A stretch of DNA of 42,601 nucleotides from Bacteroidota bacterium (GTDB taxonomy: Bacteria; Bacteroidota; Bacteroidia; NS11-12g; UBA955), in contig CANFUB010000001.1 of NCBI GenBank assembly GCA_947450015.1, positions 1 through 42,601 on the forward strand. Direction: 5' to 3'. A program made the position numbers and the translations under genes. Positions 17,232 to 26,000 of the stretch are shown piece by piece (within the stretch, counting starts at the first letter, position 1; every line of letters begins with the position of its first letter). Below the pieces are notes generated by a model that had not been told where the DNA came from, did no database searches, and saw nothing but the letters and a program-made list of their open reading frames with translations.

Positions 17232-18247
17232 TGAAACTAGTAACATTTAAAAATAATAATGTTAGCCGCTTGGGCATATACACCAACGGTAAAATATACG
17301 ATAGCCAAGCCCATAACAATGTCCTTCCTGATAACATGCTTAGCTTGTTAAACGGTGGTGAGGCAAGTATGGATGCTATGCGCAAGGCAGAATTGGAAAT
17401 CAATGAAGGTAAAACAAGTGTAGAAGGAATTCCTTATTCTGATAACATTTTGCAAGCACCAATTCCAAATCCTACAAGTTGCAGAGACGGCTACGCATTC
17501 AGGCAGCATGTAGCTGCAGCAAGAAGAAACAGAAATGTTCCAATGATTGCTGAGTTCGATGAATACCCGATTTTTTACTTCACCAATCACAATGCCATTC
17601 AAGGACCTGGTGACATCTGGTGCATGCCCGACCATTTTCAAAAACTAGATTTTGAATTAGAAGTGGCCGTTGTTCTTGGTAAAAAAGGTAGAAACATAAA
17701 AGCAGAAAAAGCAGATGAATACATTGCTGGCTATACAATTATGAATGACATGAGTGCGCGCACACTTCAAATGGAGGAAATGTTGTTAAATTTAGGTCCA
17801 GCAAAAGGAAAAGACTTTTCTACGGTGATTGGACCCTATATGATTACACCTGATGAGTTGCAGTCGTATTTGATTCCTGCCAAAAACAACCATACTGGCA
17901 ATAACCATAATTTAGCCATGAAATGCTGGGTAAATGGCGTGGAAGTAAGCAGTGGTAATGTTGGTGATATGGACTGGACATTTGCCGAAATAATTGAACG
18001 TTGCGCTTATGGTGTAGACGTTTGGCCAGGAGATGTAATTGGTAGTGGAACAGTGGGCACAGGTTGCTTTTTAGAGCTCAATGGTACAGGTTTATTAAAC
18101 GACAAAGCATTTAAGCCACAATGGTTACAAGCCAACGATGTAGTAGAAATGGAAATTACTGGTTTAGGCAAGCTCACCAATACGATTAAAGCTGTTGAAA
18201 CTGATTGGTCTATCCTAGCGTTAAAAAAAGCGCAGCAAGCAATTTAA
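17231..18247 (+). CDS. Fumarylacetoacetate hydrolase (FAH) family protein
   Basis: 338 residues. FAH-fold features are CRDGYAFRQHVAAARRNR, EFDEYPIFYFTNHNAIQGPGDI, the metal-site region FELEVAVVLGKKGRNI and the family signature AGYTIMNDMSARTLQ. KGKDFSTVIGPYMITPDEL and DVIGSGTVGTGCFLELNG complete the fold. FAH-family members cleave C-C bonds in acyl pyruvates or decarboxylate keto-acids. A role in tyrosine or other aromatic degradation is common for this length but cannot be proven from sequence. It is coupled to the isomerase gene and followed by a strong terminator. Confidence 0.85.
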   Translation: MKLVTFKNNNVSRLGIYTNGKIYDSQAHNNVLPDNMLSLLNGGEASMDAMRKAELEINEGKTSVEGIPYSDNILQAPIPNPTSCRDGYAFRQHVAAARRNRNVPMIAEFDEYPIFYFTNHNAIQGPGDIWCMPDHFQKLDFELEVAVVLGKKGRNIKAEKADEYIAGYTIMNDMSARTLQMEEMLLNLGPAKGKDFSTVIGPYMITPDELQSYLIPAKNNHTGNNHNLAMKCWVNGVEVSSGNVGDMDWTFAEIIERCAYGVDVWPGDVIGSGTVGTGCFLELNGTGLLNDKAFKPQWLQANDVVEMEITGLGKLTNTIKAVETDWSILALKKAQQAI

Positions 18248-18264
18248 ATTTCATTCAATGATAT

Positions 18265-18299
18265 AAAAAAAGACCTTCTAATTGGAGGTCTTTTTTTTT
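18265..18299 (+). terminator. Rho-independent terminator after the FAH gene
   Basis: A-rich 5' arm, GACCTTC (18272-18278) paired with GGAGGTC (18284-18290), loop TAATT and nine T residues. It ends transcription 17 bases after the FAH stop; the A-tract makes it partly bidirectional. Confidence 0.9.
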
Positions 18300-18305
18300 G
18301 CTCGC

Positions 18306-18343
18306 AAAAAAAAAGGAGCTCAGTTTTACCTGAGCCCCTTTTT
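18306..18343 (-). terminator. Rho-independent terminator after the PKD/T9SS gene
   Basis: The hairpin GCTCAG (18318-18323) with CTGAGC (18330-18335), extended by GG/CC and A/T pairs across one mismatch, has a nine-base T run when read on the minus strand. It lies 20 bases after the end of the convergent 18363-21410 gene. Confidence 0.85.
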
Positions 18344-18362
18344 AAAATAATAATAGTATATC

Positions 18363-21300
18363 TTAGTTTGCAACAGTGATCTTGGTAGTTGTGGTTACAT
18401 CATTGATTGTAACTTTAACTAAGTAGATGCCTTTGGCAACATCTCCAAGATTTACTGAGGCAGAATTTTCGTTTGTAGTTTGACTCGCAATTTTTGAACC
18501 TAACAAGTTATAGACTTCAATCTTCATGATGCCACCATTGCTATTGCTAACTGTGAATGCACCATTGTTTGGATTAGGGTATATTTTTAAGCCAGTTACA
18601 TTGTTAATATTTGCAACAGATGAGGTAGCTGAAACAAGTTTTGTTGTTTCGCAAGAACAACCAGCACTGTTTGTAGCAATCATTTTTACTTTAAATCCAC
18701 CTGCATATAAGAATTGATAGGCTGGATTTTTTAATGTTGATGCTCCACCTTCACCAAAGTACCATTCGTATTTGGTGTAAGTACCAATCACAGGGGCAAA
18801 TTGGTATTTCATAAATCCTTGGTTCACAATTGTAAAATCACAGGTTGGAGCTTGACTTACGGTAACTGTCTTTGTAATAGTATCAGCACAACCATTCGTA
18901 TAAGAAGCAGCCAATGTAACAGTATAAGTAGTTGTTACTGCAGGATTGTACAAACGCTTTGGAGAGGCCTCGGTGCCTGTTCCATTACCAAAGTCCCATT
19001 TATAATTAATGTTTCCTTTGTCGCCAGCTGTAAGATTAACAAAATTCAATGTTTCACCAGAACAAATATCATTGGCCGTAAAATTGGCTTTAGGTTGAAT
19101 TAATACAGTAAAGTCTTTTGAAGTTTCACCCACACATCCGTTGGTATATTGTGCTTTCAATGTTGCACTAAATTTACCTTCATAAGGCCAAGTGCGAGAA
19201 ACGTTCTTTTGAAATGATGTGTAATTATCTGAGAAGGTCCAAGTGTAATTTGGATTTGCAACATCTTCAACTGTAGTATTCGTGAAAACTGTTGGAATTT
19301 TTCCACAGAATTGATCACCAACAAAAGTTGGAACTGGTGCTGGTTTAACTACCACTTGTTTGATAATAGAATCTTTGCAACCAAATTCTGATACAGCCGT
19401 TAATTTAACATTGTATGTTTTAGCAATATCAAAGGCGTGCACGCCATCTTTAGTAGTAGATATCTTACCATCTGAATAATCCCATAGCGCACCTTGATCA
19501 CCCATAGAGATTGTAGAAGTATTTGAAAGTGTAATCGGTGTTTTAGCACATACTGGTGTAGCTGGCGCTGTAAAGTCGGGCACAGGTACTGCAAAAGTAT
19601 AGGCATTTCTCGTTTGACTTGCAGCACATCCATTGGCTGTGGCTGTAAGGGTTACTTTGTATGCGCCAGGAGCGCTGTAAAGGTGGCTAGGGTTTGATGA
19701 AGTGGCATGAACTGAGGCATCTCCGAAATCCCAATCATAAGTAATAGCACCTGATGAAATGGTTGTCTGATTTTGGAATGTTACCGGTGCGCCTTGGCAT
19801 TTATTTAATGGACGGAATTTAACTTGAGGAATATCGCCAACATTTACTGTAATGATGGTATCTTTTACAATACCGTAAGGAAAGCTTGTTGCAACTAACT
19901 TAACATTGTATGTGCCTGCCATGGCATACTCATGTATTGGATTTGTATTATCTGAAGAATCGCCATCACCAAAATACCACATGTAAGTACTAGTTCCAGA
20001 ATGTATGCTTGTTGTATTATCAAAATTCGTGAAATCACCTAAACAAATTGCACCAGGTAGTTTGAAATTAGGCTTTGGTGTTGGCACCACTCTAACAGTT
20101 CTAGAAATTGTGCTATCACAACCGTTAGGGGTATTCATAATTTTATATGAGAAAGTAATGTTACTATCCAAATAATTACTATTACCTGTGAAAGATAGTA
20201 TAGCATTATTCCCACCACTTGGATTGGTTAAACTATAATTTCCAGAAGGAACAACTACACCATACTTGGTTTTTGCCACTACAGAACTGATAAACCAAGT
20301 ACTCCCGAAGTTAGCATTGCTATAACCCGAAGGCGGTGTTAATTCATATTTATTGGTTTTACCAATTTCAACAACATCTGGTTGTGCTGGCGATCCAATA
20401 CTCGCCTTTCCTTGAAAAACAGAACCCGTTATCATCGTTGCACCTGAAGGTGAGCCATAAGTTGTTACAGTAGTATAAAGACTATCATTTTGACGGTTTC
20501 TGTCATGATCTGTATTTAAAATCTTCACCGATTGATTAGATACTACTTTATGTGTTAAAAATACAGAAGGAATTACAATGGTTGTATCATTACCAGCAGC
20601 TAAATTATCTAATTTAACATAGCGTGAAATTCTACCTTGACCTGGCATATCAATACCTAAATTGAAGCCTTTGGCAGAGTCAGGACCGTAGTTTTTTAAT
20701 TTAAGGGTTAAATCTGAACGGTGATTAGTACATATTGGGTTAGGATTTAAAGTTGCAGATGTTAACTCCAAATCAGGTTTACAATCATTATTGAAACAAT
20801 AAGACACGTCATCTATCCAAAATTGAGAAGCCCAATTCACACCAAAAATATCTAAGTATGAAACTTGGTTGACACCATTTGAAAATGTACCTTGAGAAAC
20901 ACCATCAATAAATACCTCCCAAACGTTGGTATCAAAATTAACATCGATTCCAAGTTCGAACCATTGCCCTTGAGGAAAATAACCGAAAAGCTTGTCAACG
21001 TAGAAAGAGCCATCATCGTACATGTAAAAATCTAAAGCCCAACTTGAACCGATACTAGCACCACCTTGAAAGTTAAAGTAGGCCGAATTACCATAAGGTA
21101 TCTTCCATTTTGAACGGAATTTAAATGTACCTGTTTTGTGTACGCCATTAAAAGGCAGAACGATGTCTTGAGGACCACCGCCATAAGGAGAATCGTAAAA
21201 GATAGAATTGCTTCCGCTGAAAGCATCGTCGTTTACGATATAAATATCTTCATAGGTACCCGGACTGTTGCTCCAGGTTGTCCAACCTGTACCTTGATTG

Positions 21301-21410
21301 CCTAGATAATCACCAGCATTGTAGCTATCAAAATCATCTTTGAAAGATTGTGAGAAACCAATTGGTAGTAAAAGAGAAAAAAGAAAAATTAGTGTAATTG
21401 TTTTTTTCAT
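18363..21410 (-). CDS. Secreted PKD-repeat protein with T9SS type A sorting domain
   Basis: 1015 residues. The Sec signal peptide is MKKTITLIFLFSLLLPIGFS. A jelly-roll/LamG-like domain follows (about 22-210, starting FKDDFDSYNAGDYLGNQ and ending FWIDDVSYCF), then a CARDB-like adhesion domain (about 215-325). Six PKD repeats (about 440-930) have cores such as YMWYFGDGDSSDNTNP, YDWDFGDA and YKWDFGNGTG. The C-terminal type A sorting domain starts YPNPNNGAFTV and ends GIYLVKVTINDVTTTTKITV. It should cross the outer membrane via T9SS and be attached to the surface or released. No enzyme motif is visible; it may be an adhesin or a carbohydrate binder. Monocistronic. Confidence 0.9.
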   Translation of the reverse strand: MKKTITLIFLFSLLLPIGFSQSFKDDFDSYNAGDYLGNQGTGWTTWSNSPGTYEDIYIVNDDAFSGSNSIFYDSPYGGGPQDIVLPFNGVHKTGTFKFRSKWKIPYGNSAYFNFQGGASIGSSWALDFYMYDDGSFYVDKLFGYFPQGQWFELGIDVNFDTNVWEVFIDGVSQGTFSNGVNQVSYLDIFGVNWASQFWIDDVSYCFNNDCKPDLELTSATLNPNPICTNHRSDLTLKLKNYGPDSAKGFNLGIDMPGQGRISRYVKLDNLAAGNDTTIVIPSVFLTHKVVSNQSVKILNTDHDRNRQNDSLYTTVTTYGSPSGATMITGSVFQGKASIGSPAQPDVVEIGKTNKYELTPPSGYSNANFGSTWFISSVVAKTKYGVVVPSGNYSLTNPSGGNNAILSFTGNSNYLDSNITFSYKIMNTPNGCDSTISRTVRVVPTPKPNFKLPGAICLGDFTNFDNTTSIHSGTSTYMWYFGDGDSSDNTNPIHEYAMAGTYNVKLVATSFPYGIVKDTIITVNVGDIPQVKFRPLNKCQGAPVTFQNQTTISSGAITYDWDFGDASVHATSSNPSHLYSAPGAYKVTLTATANGCAASQTRNAYTFAVPVPDFTAPATPVCAKTPITLSNTSTISMGDQGALWDYSDGKISTTKDGVHAFDIAKTYNVKLTAVSEFGCKDSIIKQVVVKPAPVPTFVGDQFCGKIPTVFTNTTVEDVANPNYTWTFSDNYTSFQKNVSRTWPYEGKFSATLKAQYTNGCVGETSKDFTVLIQPKANFTANDICSGETLNFVNLTAGDKGNINYKWDFGNGTGTEASPKRLYNPAVTTTYTVTLAASYTNGCADTITKTVTVSQAPTCDFTIVNQGFMKYQFAPVIGTYTKYEWYFGEGGASTLKNPAYQFLYAGGFKVKMIATNSAGCSCETTKLVSATSSVANINNVTGLKIYPNPNNGAFTVSNSNGGIMKIEVYNLLGSKIASQTTNENSASVNLGDVAKGIYLVKVTINDVTTTTKITVAN

Positions 21411-21709
21411 GATAGTGTGTTGTTTTAAACGAATAGTATGTTTAGTTAATTATTTGAATTAGCGTTGCTTAATTGTCCTTCAAATATATACATAAAATTT
21501 GTTAAATAACATAAAATCTGACATCTATCAGTCATTTTTTTTAAAAAAAATATTGTAAAATATTGGTAAAAATTGCAAAAAAAGTAAGTATTTCAACTCA
21601 ATCCCCACCTACACCTTCAATAAGAAAGCAACTGATTATCAATTAATAAGACCTATTAAATATTTGAAAAGACTAAAAAAGAATCAAAATTGGCTTAAAA
21701 ACCAACCTT
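21411..21709. other. AT-rich intergenic region, no gene seen
   Basis: 299 bases between ffh and the PKD gene, both on the minus strand. It holds the putative promoter of the PKD gene near 21481-21488, T8A8 and A-rich tracts around 21536-21590, and a weak hairpin (TTGG/CCAA around 21688-21702) that may end ffh transcripts. I see no open frame of note, no tRNA cloverleaf and no repeated unit. Confidence 0.6.
21481..21488 (-). promoter_or_regulatory. Putative -7 element for the PKD/T9SS gene
   Basis: The minus strand reads TATATTTG, an exact TAnnTTTG match, 70 bases before the ATG at 21410. No TTG is present 19 bases upstream, so this is supported by one element only. Confidence 0.4.
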
Positions 21710-23008
21710 TTAGCGCTTGAATTTCATGTTGTTCATGTTCTTCATCATTTTGCGCATATCGTTGAATTGACTAAGGAGTTTATTCAAATCCTGTATGTTT
21801 TTACCACTTCCTTTTACAATCCTATTTTTTCTAGAAGCGGTCAAAACTTCTGGGTTTTTTCGCTCAGTTGGCGTCATCGAAAGTATCATTGCTTCAATTC
21901 CCTTAAAAGCATTCTCATCAACATCCATATCTTTAATTTTATTGCCAACACCGGGTATCATTCCCATCAAATCTTTGATGTTACCCATCTTCTTTATTTG
22001 TTGAAGTTGACTTAAGAAATCCTCAAAATCGAAATTATTCTTACTAATTTTCTTCTGAAGACGTGCCGCTTCTGCTTCATCGTATACAGATTGTGCCCTT
22101 TCAACCAAGCTCACCACATCTCCCATACCCAAAATCCTGCTTGCCATCCTTTCAGGATAGAAAACATCGAGGGCATCTAGCTTCTCGCCATTACTAACAA
22201 ATTTAATGGGCTTATTTACTACCGACTTGATCGACAAAGCCGCTCCACCGCGCGTATCACCATCCATCTTCGTTAAAACTACCCCATCAAAATCGAGTCG
22301 ATCATTAAAGTTCTTTGCAGTATTCACCGCATCTTGACCGGTCATCGCATCAACTACAAATAAGATTTCCGAAGGCTTAAGTGCCATTTTTACATCATAA
22401 ATCTCTTGCATCATCTGCTCATCAATGCTTAAACGACCAGCTGTATCTATAATGACCACATTGTGGTTATGCTCTTTGGCATACTTCAATGAATTAAGGG
22501 CTATTTCAACTGGATTTTTATTCTCAATTTCGGTATAAACACTTGTATTAATTGATTCACCTAATACTTTTAATTGCTCGATAGCTGCAGGGCGGTAAAC
22601 ATCACAAGCTACTAACAGCGGATTTCTTCCTTTACTCTTAATATATTTTGCTAATTTTCCTGAAAACGTTGTTTTACCAGAACCTTGCAAACCAGAAATT
22701 AAAATAATTGCAGGATTCCCTGTAATGTTTATGTCCTTCTGATCGCCACCCAATAATTGAATTAATTCATCATTAACAACCTTGGTTAATAATTGACCTG
22801 GCGATACGCTCGTTAAAACATTTTGACCTAAAGCCTTCTGCTTTACTTGATCCGTAAATTCCTTGGCAATTTTAAAATTAACATCGGCATCTACCAGTGC
22901 ACGTCTAATTTCTTTAAGTGTTTCGGCAACATTAATCTCAGAAATTCTACCATGACCCTTTAGCGTTTTAATCGCCTTTTCAATTTTTAAACTTAAATTC
23001 TCGAACAT
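21710..23008 (-). CDS. ffh: Signal recognition particle protein Ffh
   Basis: 432 residues, the normal size. The N domain is helical (MFENLSLKIEKAIKTLKG). The G domain has G1 GLQGSGKTT (106-114), the insertion-box region ACDVYRPAAIEQL, G3 DTAGRL, G4 TKMDGDTRGGAAL and G5 FVSNGEKLDALDVFYPERMASRILGMGD. The Met-rich M domain (about 300-432) ends MRKMMKNMNNMKFKR and binds 4.5S RNA and signal sequences. It directs membrane proteins to the SecYEG translocon, with FtsY as receptor. It sits alone between two large exported-protein genes under its own consensus promoter. Confidence 0.96.
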   Translation of the reverse strand: MFENLSLKIEKAIKTLKGHGRISEINVAETLKEIRRALVDADVNFKIAKEFTDQVKQKALGQNVLTSVSPGQLLTKVVNDELIQLLGGDQKDINITGNPAIILISGLQGSGKTTFSGKLAKYIKSKGRNPLLVACDVYRPAAIEQLKVLGESINTSVYTEIENKNPVEIALNSLKYAKEHNHNVVIIDTAGRLSIDEQMMQEIYDVKMALKPSEILFVVDAMTGQDAVNTAKNFNDRLDFDGVVLTKMDGDTRGGAALSIKSVVNKPIKFVSNGEKLDALDVFYPERMASRILGMGDVVSLVERAQSVYDEAEAARLQKKISKNNFDFEDFLSQLQQIKKMGNIKDLMGMIPGVGNKIKDMDVDENAFKGIEAMILSMTPTERKNPEVLTASRKNRIVKGSGKNIQDLNKLLSQFNDMRKMMKNMNNMKFKR

Positions 23009-23033
23009 AAAAAACTCACCTTTTTGAAGACTG

Positions 23034-23064
23034 CAAAAGTAGGTGAACTGCGGCTTATCGCAAA
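23034..23064 (-). promoter_or_regulatory. Full-consensus promoter of ffh
   Basis: Read on the minus strand: TTTG (23064-23061), 19 bases, then TACTTTTG (23041-23034), a perfect Bacteroidota -33/-7 pair. The predicted start of transcription is near 23028, giving a leader of about 20 bases. The upstream half lies within the last codons and stop of the 23055-27971 gene. Confidence 0.8.
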
Positions 23065-26000
23065 AGGGTAATTACACCATCGAGATTAAAATTTTTCGCC
23101 CCATCTAAACTAAGCGCTTTTAATTTATAGAGATAGTGCCCCTCTTGACAAGGTTTGCCCATAAATGTACCATCCCAACCTTGTTGCACATCATTAGATT
23201 CAAAAATCCTTTCACCCCATCGATTATAAATTTCTAGGTGATAATCAAGAATTGGATTGCCGGTTTTATTGTATACTAAAATGGCACTAGGAATAAAGAT
23301 CTCGTTATTTCCATCTTTGTTAGGCGTAAACACATTCGGCACCCATACTTGTGACTCGGCAATTAAACAAGCGACATTCGAACGACTTGTAACACCTCCA
23401 ACAGAATCTTTGATTGCGGTTACATAGAAGCAAATGGAATCATCTAATTTATCGTCCTTGTATTGGAAAACATTGGTTATGCTATCAACCTTTGAAAGGA
23501 AGTTATAGGAATTTTTATCGCGTAGAAATATTTCATATTGTTTGATTCCACTGTACCAATATTCATATGGATTCCAATTCAATTGATTCACATAGTTGGC
23601 AGTGCTTCCCTTTAACAAGATGGTTTTCGAGATACTACTAGTTGGCGAGAAATTACCACAATGGTCTTCCGCACGAATGGTGTAGGTATAAGAGGTTTCG
23701 TTGGTATTTACATTAATCCCTTTATCAATAAACCCAGTGCTATCGCTGGTTGCATAATTATTGTCGACACTGCTACCAATTGCATACCTCGAAATATGAT
23801 AGGTCTCTACATTTTTTACAAAATTATAAGGCAACCATCTAGTATACGTTGCGTTATCAGAGAGCACGGTAGTAGCAATTGGCTTCACCGCTTCTGTCGG
23901 GAATACATACTTAGGGGTACCGCAAGCTGTGTTACTTTGAGAACGCCATCTTTTGTTTTTCTCAACAGCTATGATATAGTAGCAATAGTTTTTATTGCAC
24001 AGTTTTTTGTCTGCAAATGAGGTAATTTTACTACCCACTGAATCGTGTAATTTAAATGCTCCCCCATTTTCACTTCGGTAAATATAATACTGTCCAACAC
24101 CAATATTAGACCCGTTGTCCCATCCCGAATAGGCCAACCAACTTAAGCGCAATTCGTTCACAGAGTCGACCACATTGAGCAACATCGTGCAATGCGATTT
24201 GGCTGTTTTTCCTTTCACATTACAATTATCTAAGGTATTAAGTGTGTAACAATACCTTAGCTTCGATACATCAATACCTGATTGAACTTTAAATGTTGTA
24301 TCAAACCTATCTGAAGTTGAATAAATATTGGTAAGTCCAGAGAAATCTTTGTAAAGGTTGTAGCCTATAAAACGGCTATAAACAGACTTTGACCAATTGA
24401 TGTAAATATCATTATTGTTTTGAACGGTCACAAAGTTAACTGGAGGCGCTTGCAGACCCAATGTATCATTCACATAAACAAACTTAGTAAAGGTGTCTGT
24501 ACAATTATTTTTATCCTTTACGAACAAAACCACTTGGTTTAATTTTATATTATTAAAAGTAAAGGTTGGATTCTGTTTTGTTGAAGAATCTTTGTAAGTA
24601 CTTGGATTTCCAAAATCCCACAACCATTGTTTAATACTGCTATTTGAAGGCAAACTATTGGCTGTGAAATTAATCGATGTATTGTAACAAATGGTATCCT
24701 TATCGGCAACAAATGTAGCCACTGGTGGCGCGTAAGCTTTGATTGAAAATTTATTTCTTAAAGTATCCTCACAGCCATTTGAGCCACGTGCAATTAATAC
24801 AGGACTAAAATTACCAGTGGGATAAAAATATTGCGGAGCATCAGAATTATTATCAATTTTCCCATCACCATCAAAATCCCATTTTACAGTTTGAGATCCT
24901 AAACTAATGTTTCTGAAACTTACCTTTAAGGCTGAACAACCAGTATCTTTATCGATTGTAAAATTGGCATTTGGAGCGCGCTTCACAACAATTGAATCCT
25001 TTGGTTTAAACATCGCTAAACAACCCAGAGAGTCGACCACAAAAAGGCGTGGTTTAAAGACTTGCTGCGCCAAAGAGCGATCGTAAATTTGATACGTATG
25101 TTTATTAAAGTTAACGGAGTCTAGATAATTACCATCGCCATACTCTAAATAGAATCGATTAAAATATTTACTTTGATTGGTGTATTTGACGGTTAACTTT
25201 TCACAACCCACAAAATTCGAAATTGTAAAACGAGGTATAGGCCCAATAATTTTAATGAACCCTTTCTTTTCCAAGGTATCGCTGCAACCATAGGCATCTA
25301 CTATGAGGCGTACATCGCTACCAGCAGGACCGGTATTCTCAAGAAACAAGGTACTTATGGTTGACAGGTTCTCTGTAATGGTATCGCCTTGACTAAATCG
25401 CCATGAATATTTATAGATATAAGGATGGGTTTTGGCCATTACGGTTGAAATAATTGGTGCACAATAATTCAAGGTATCATTGCTTGTAAATTGTGCTCTG
25501 ATATCATTTACAACCATAAATTTATAACCTGTATCTGTGCACAAGCCATTACCATAAGTAATTAATCCGATGGTAAAAACACCTTCACGGTTAAAGGTTA
25601 CATAAGGGTTGCGCGAAGTATCTTTTGGACCAAATTGTCCGGCATTGGTTGAATCTTTTATAAACCATTTAAATTTAATGGCATCTGGATCTGAGGTATT
25701 TACTAAATCGATTCTGCGGCCAACACAGCCGTAAAACGGTGCATTAAAACTAGCTTTCACGCCAGAGGCAACTGCAAAAAGCGAACTTGAATCACTACAA
25801 CCTGATGAATGGTAATAACTAAATCCAAAATAAAAAGTTCCAGCTTTCTTTACTTTAACTGGGGTAATTAAATTTGATGGAGATTGAATTTTAAGATAGT
25901 TAGAGTCATAATTGGTTGACCAATAATTTGAAATTTTACTAGCAAATTTATTTTTAAAATTGTACTCCATTAACTTCTTTGCAGTAAGTGTTATGGTATA

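Noticed and set aside
21411..21709. Possible tRNA or small RNA in the largest intergenic gap
   Set aside because: No cloverleaf arms, no CCA end, no strong hairpin with T-run; only AT-rich tracts.
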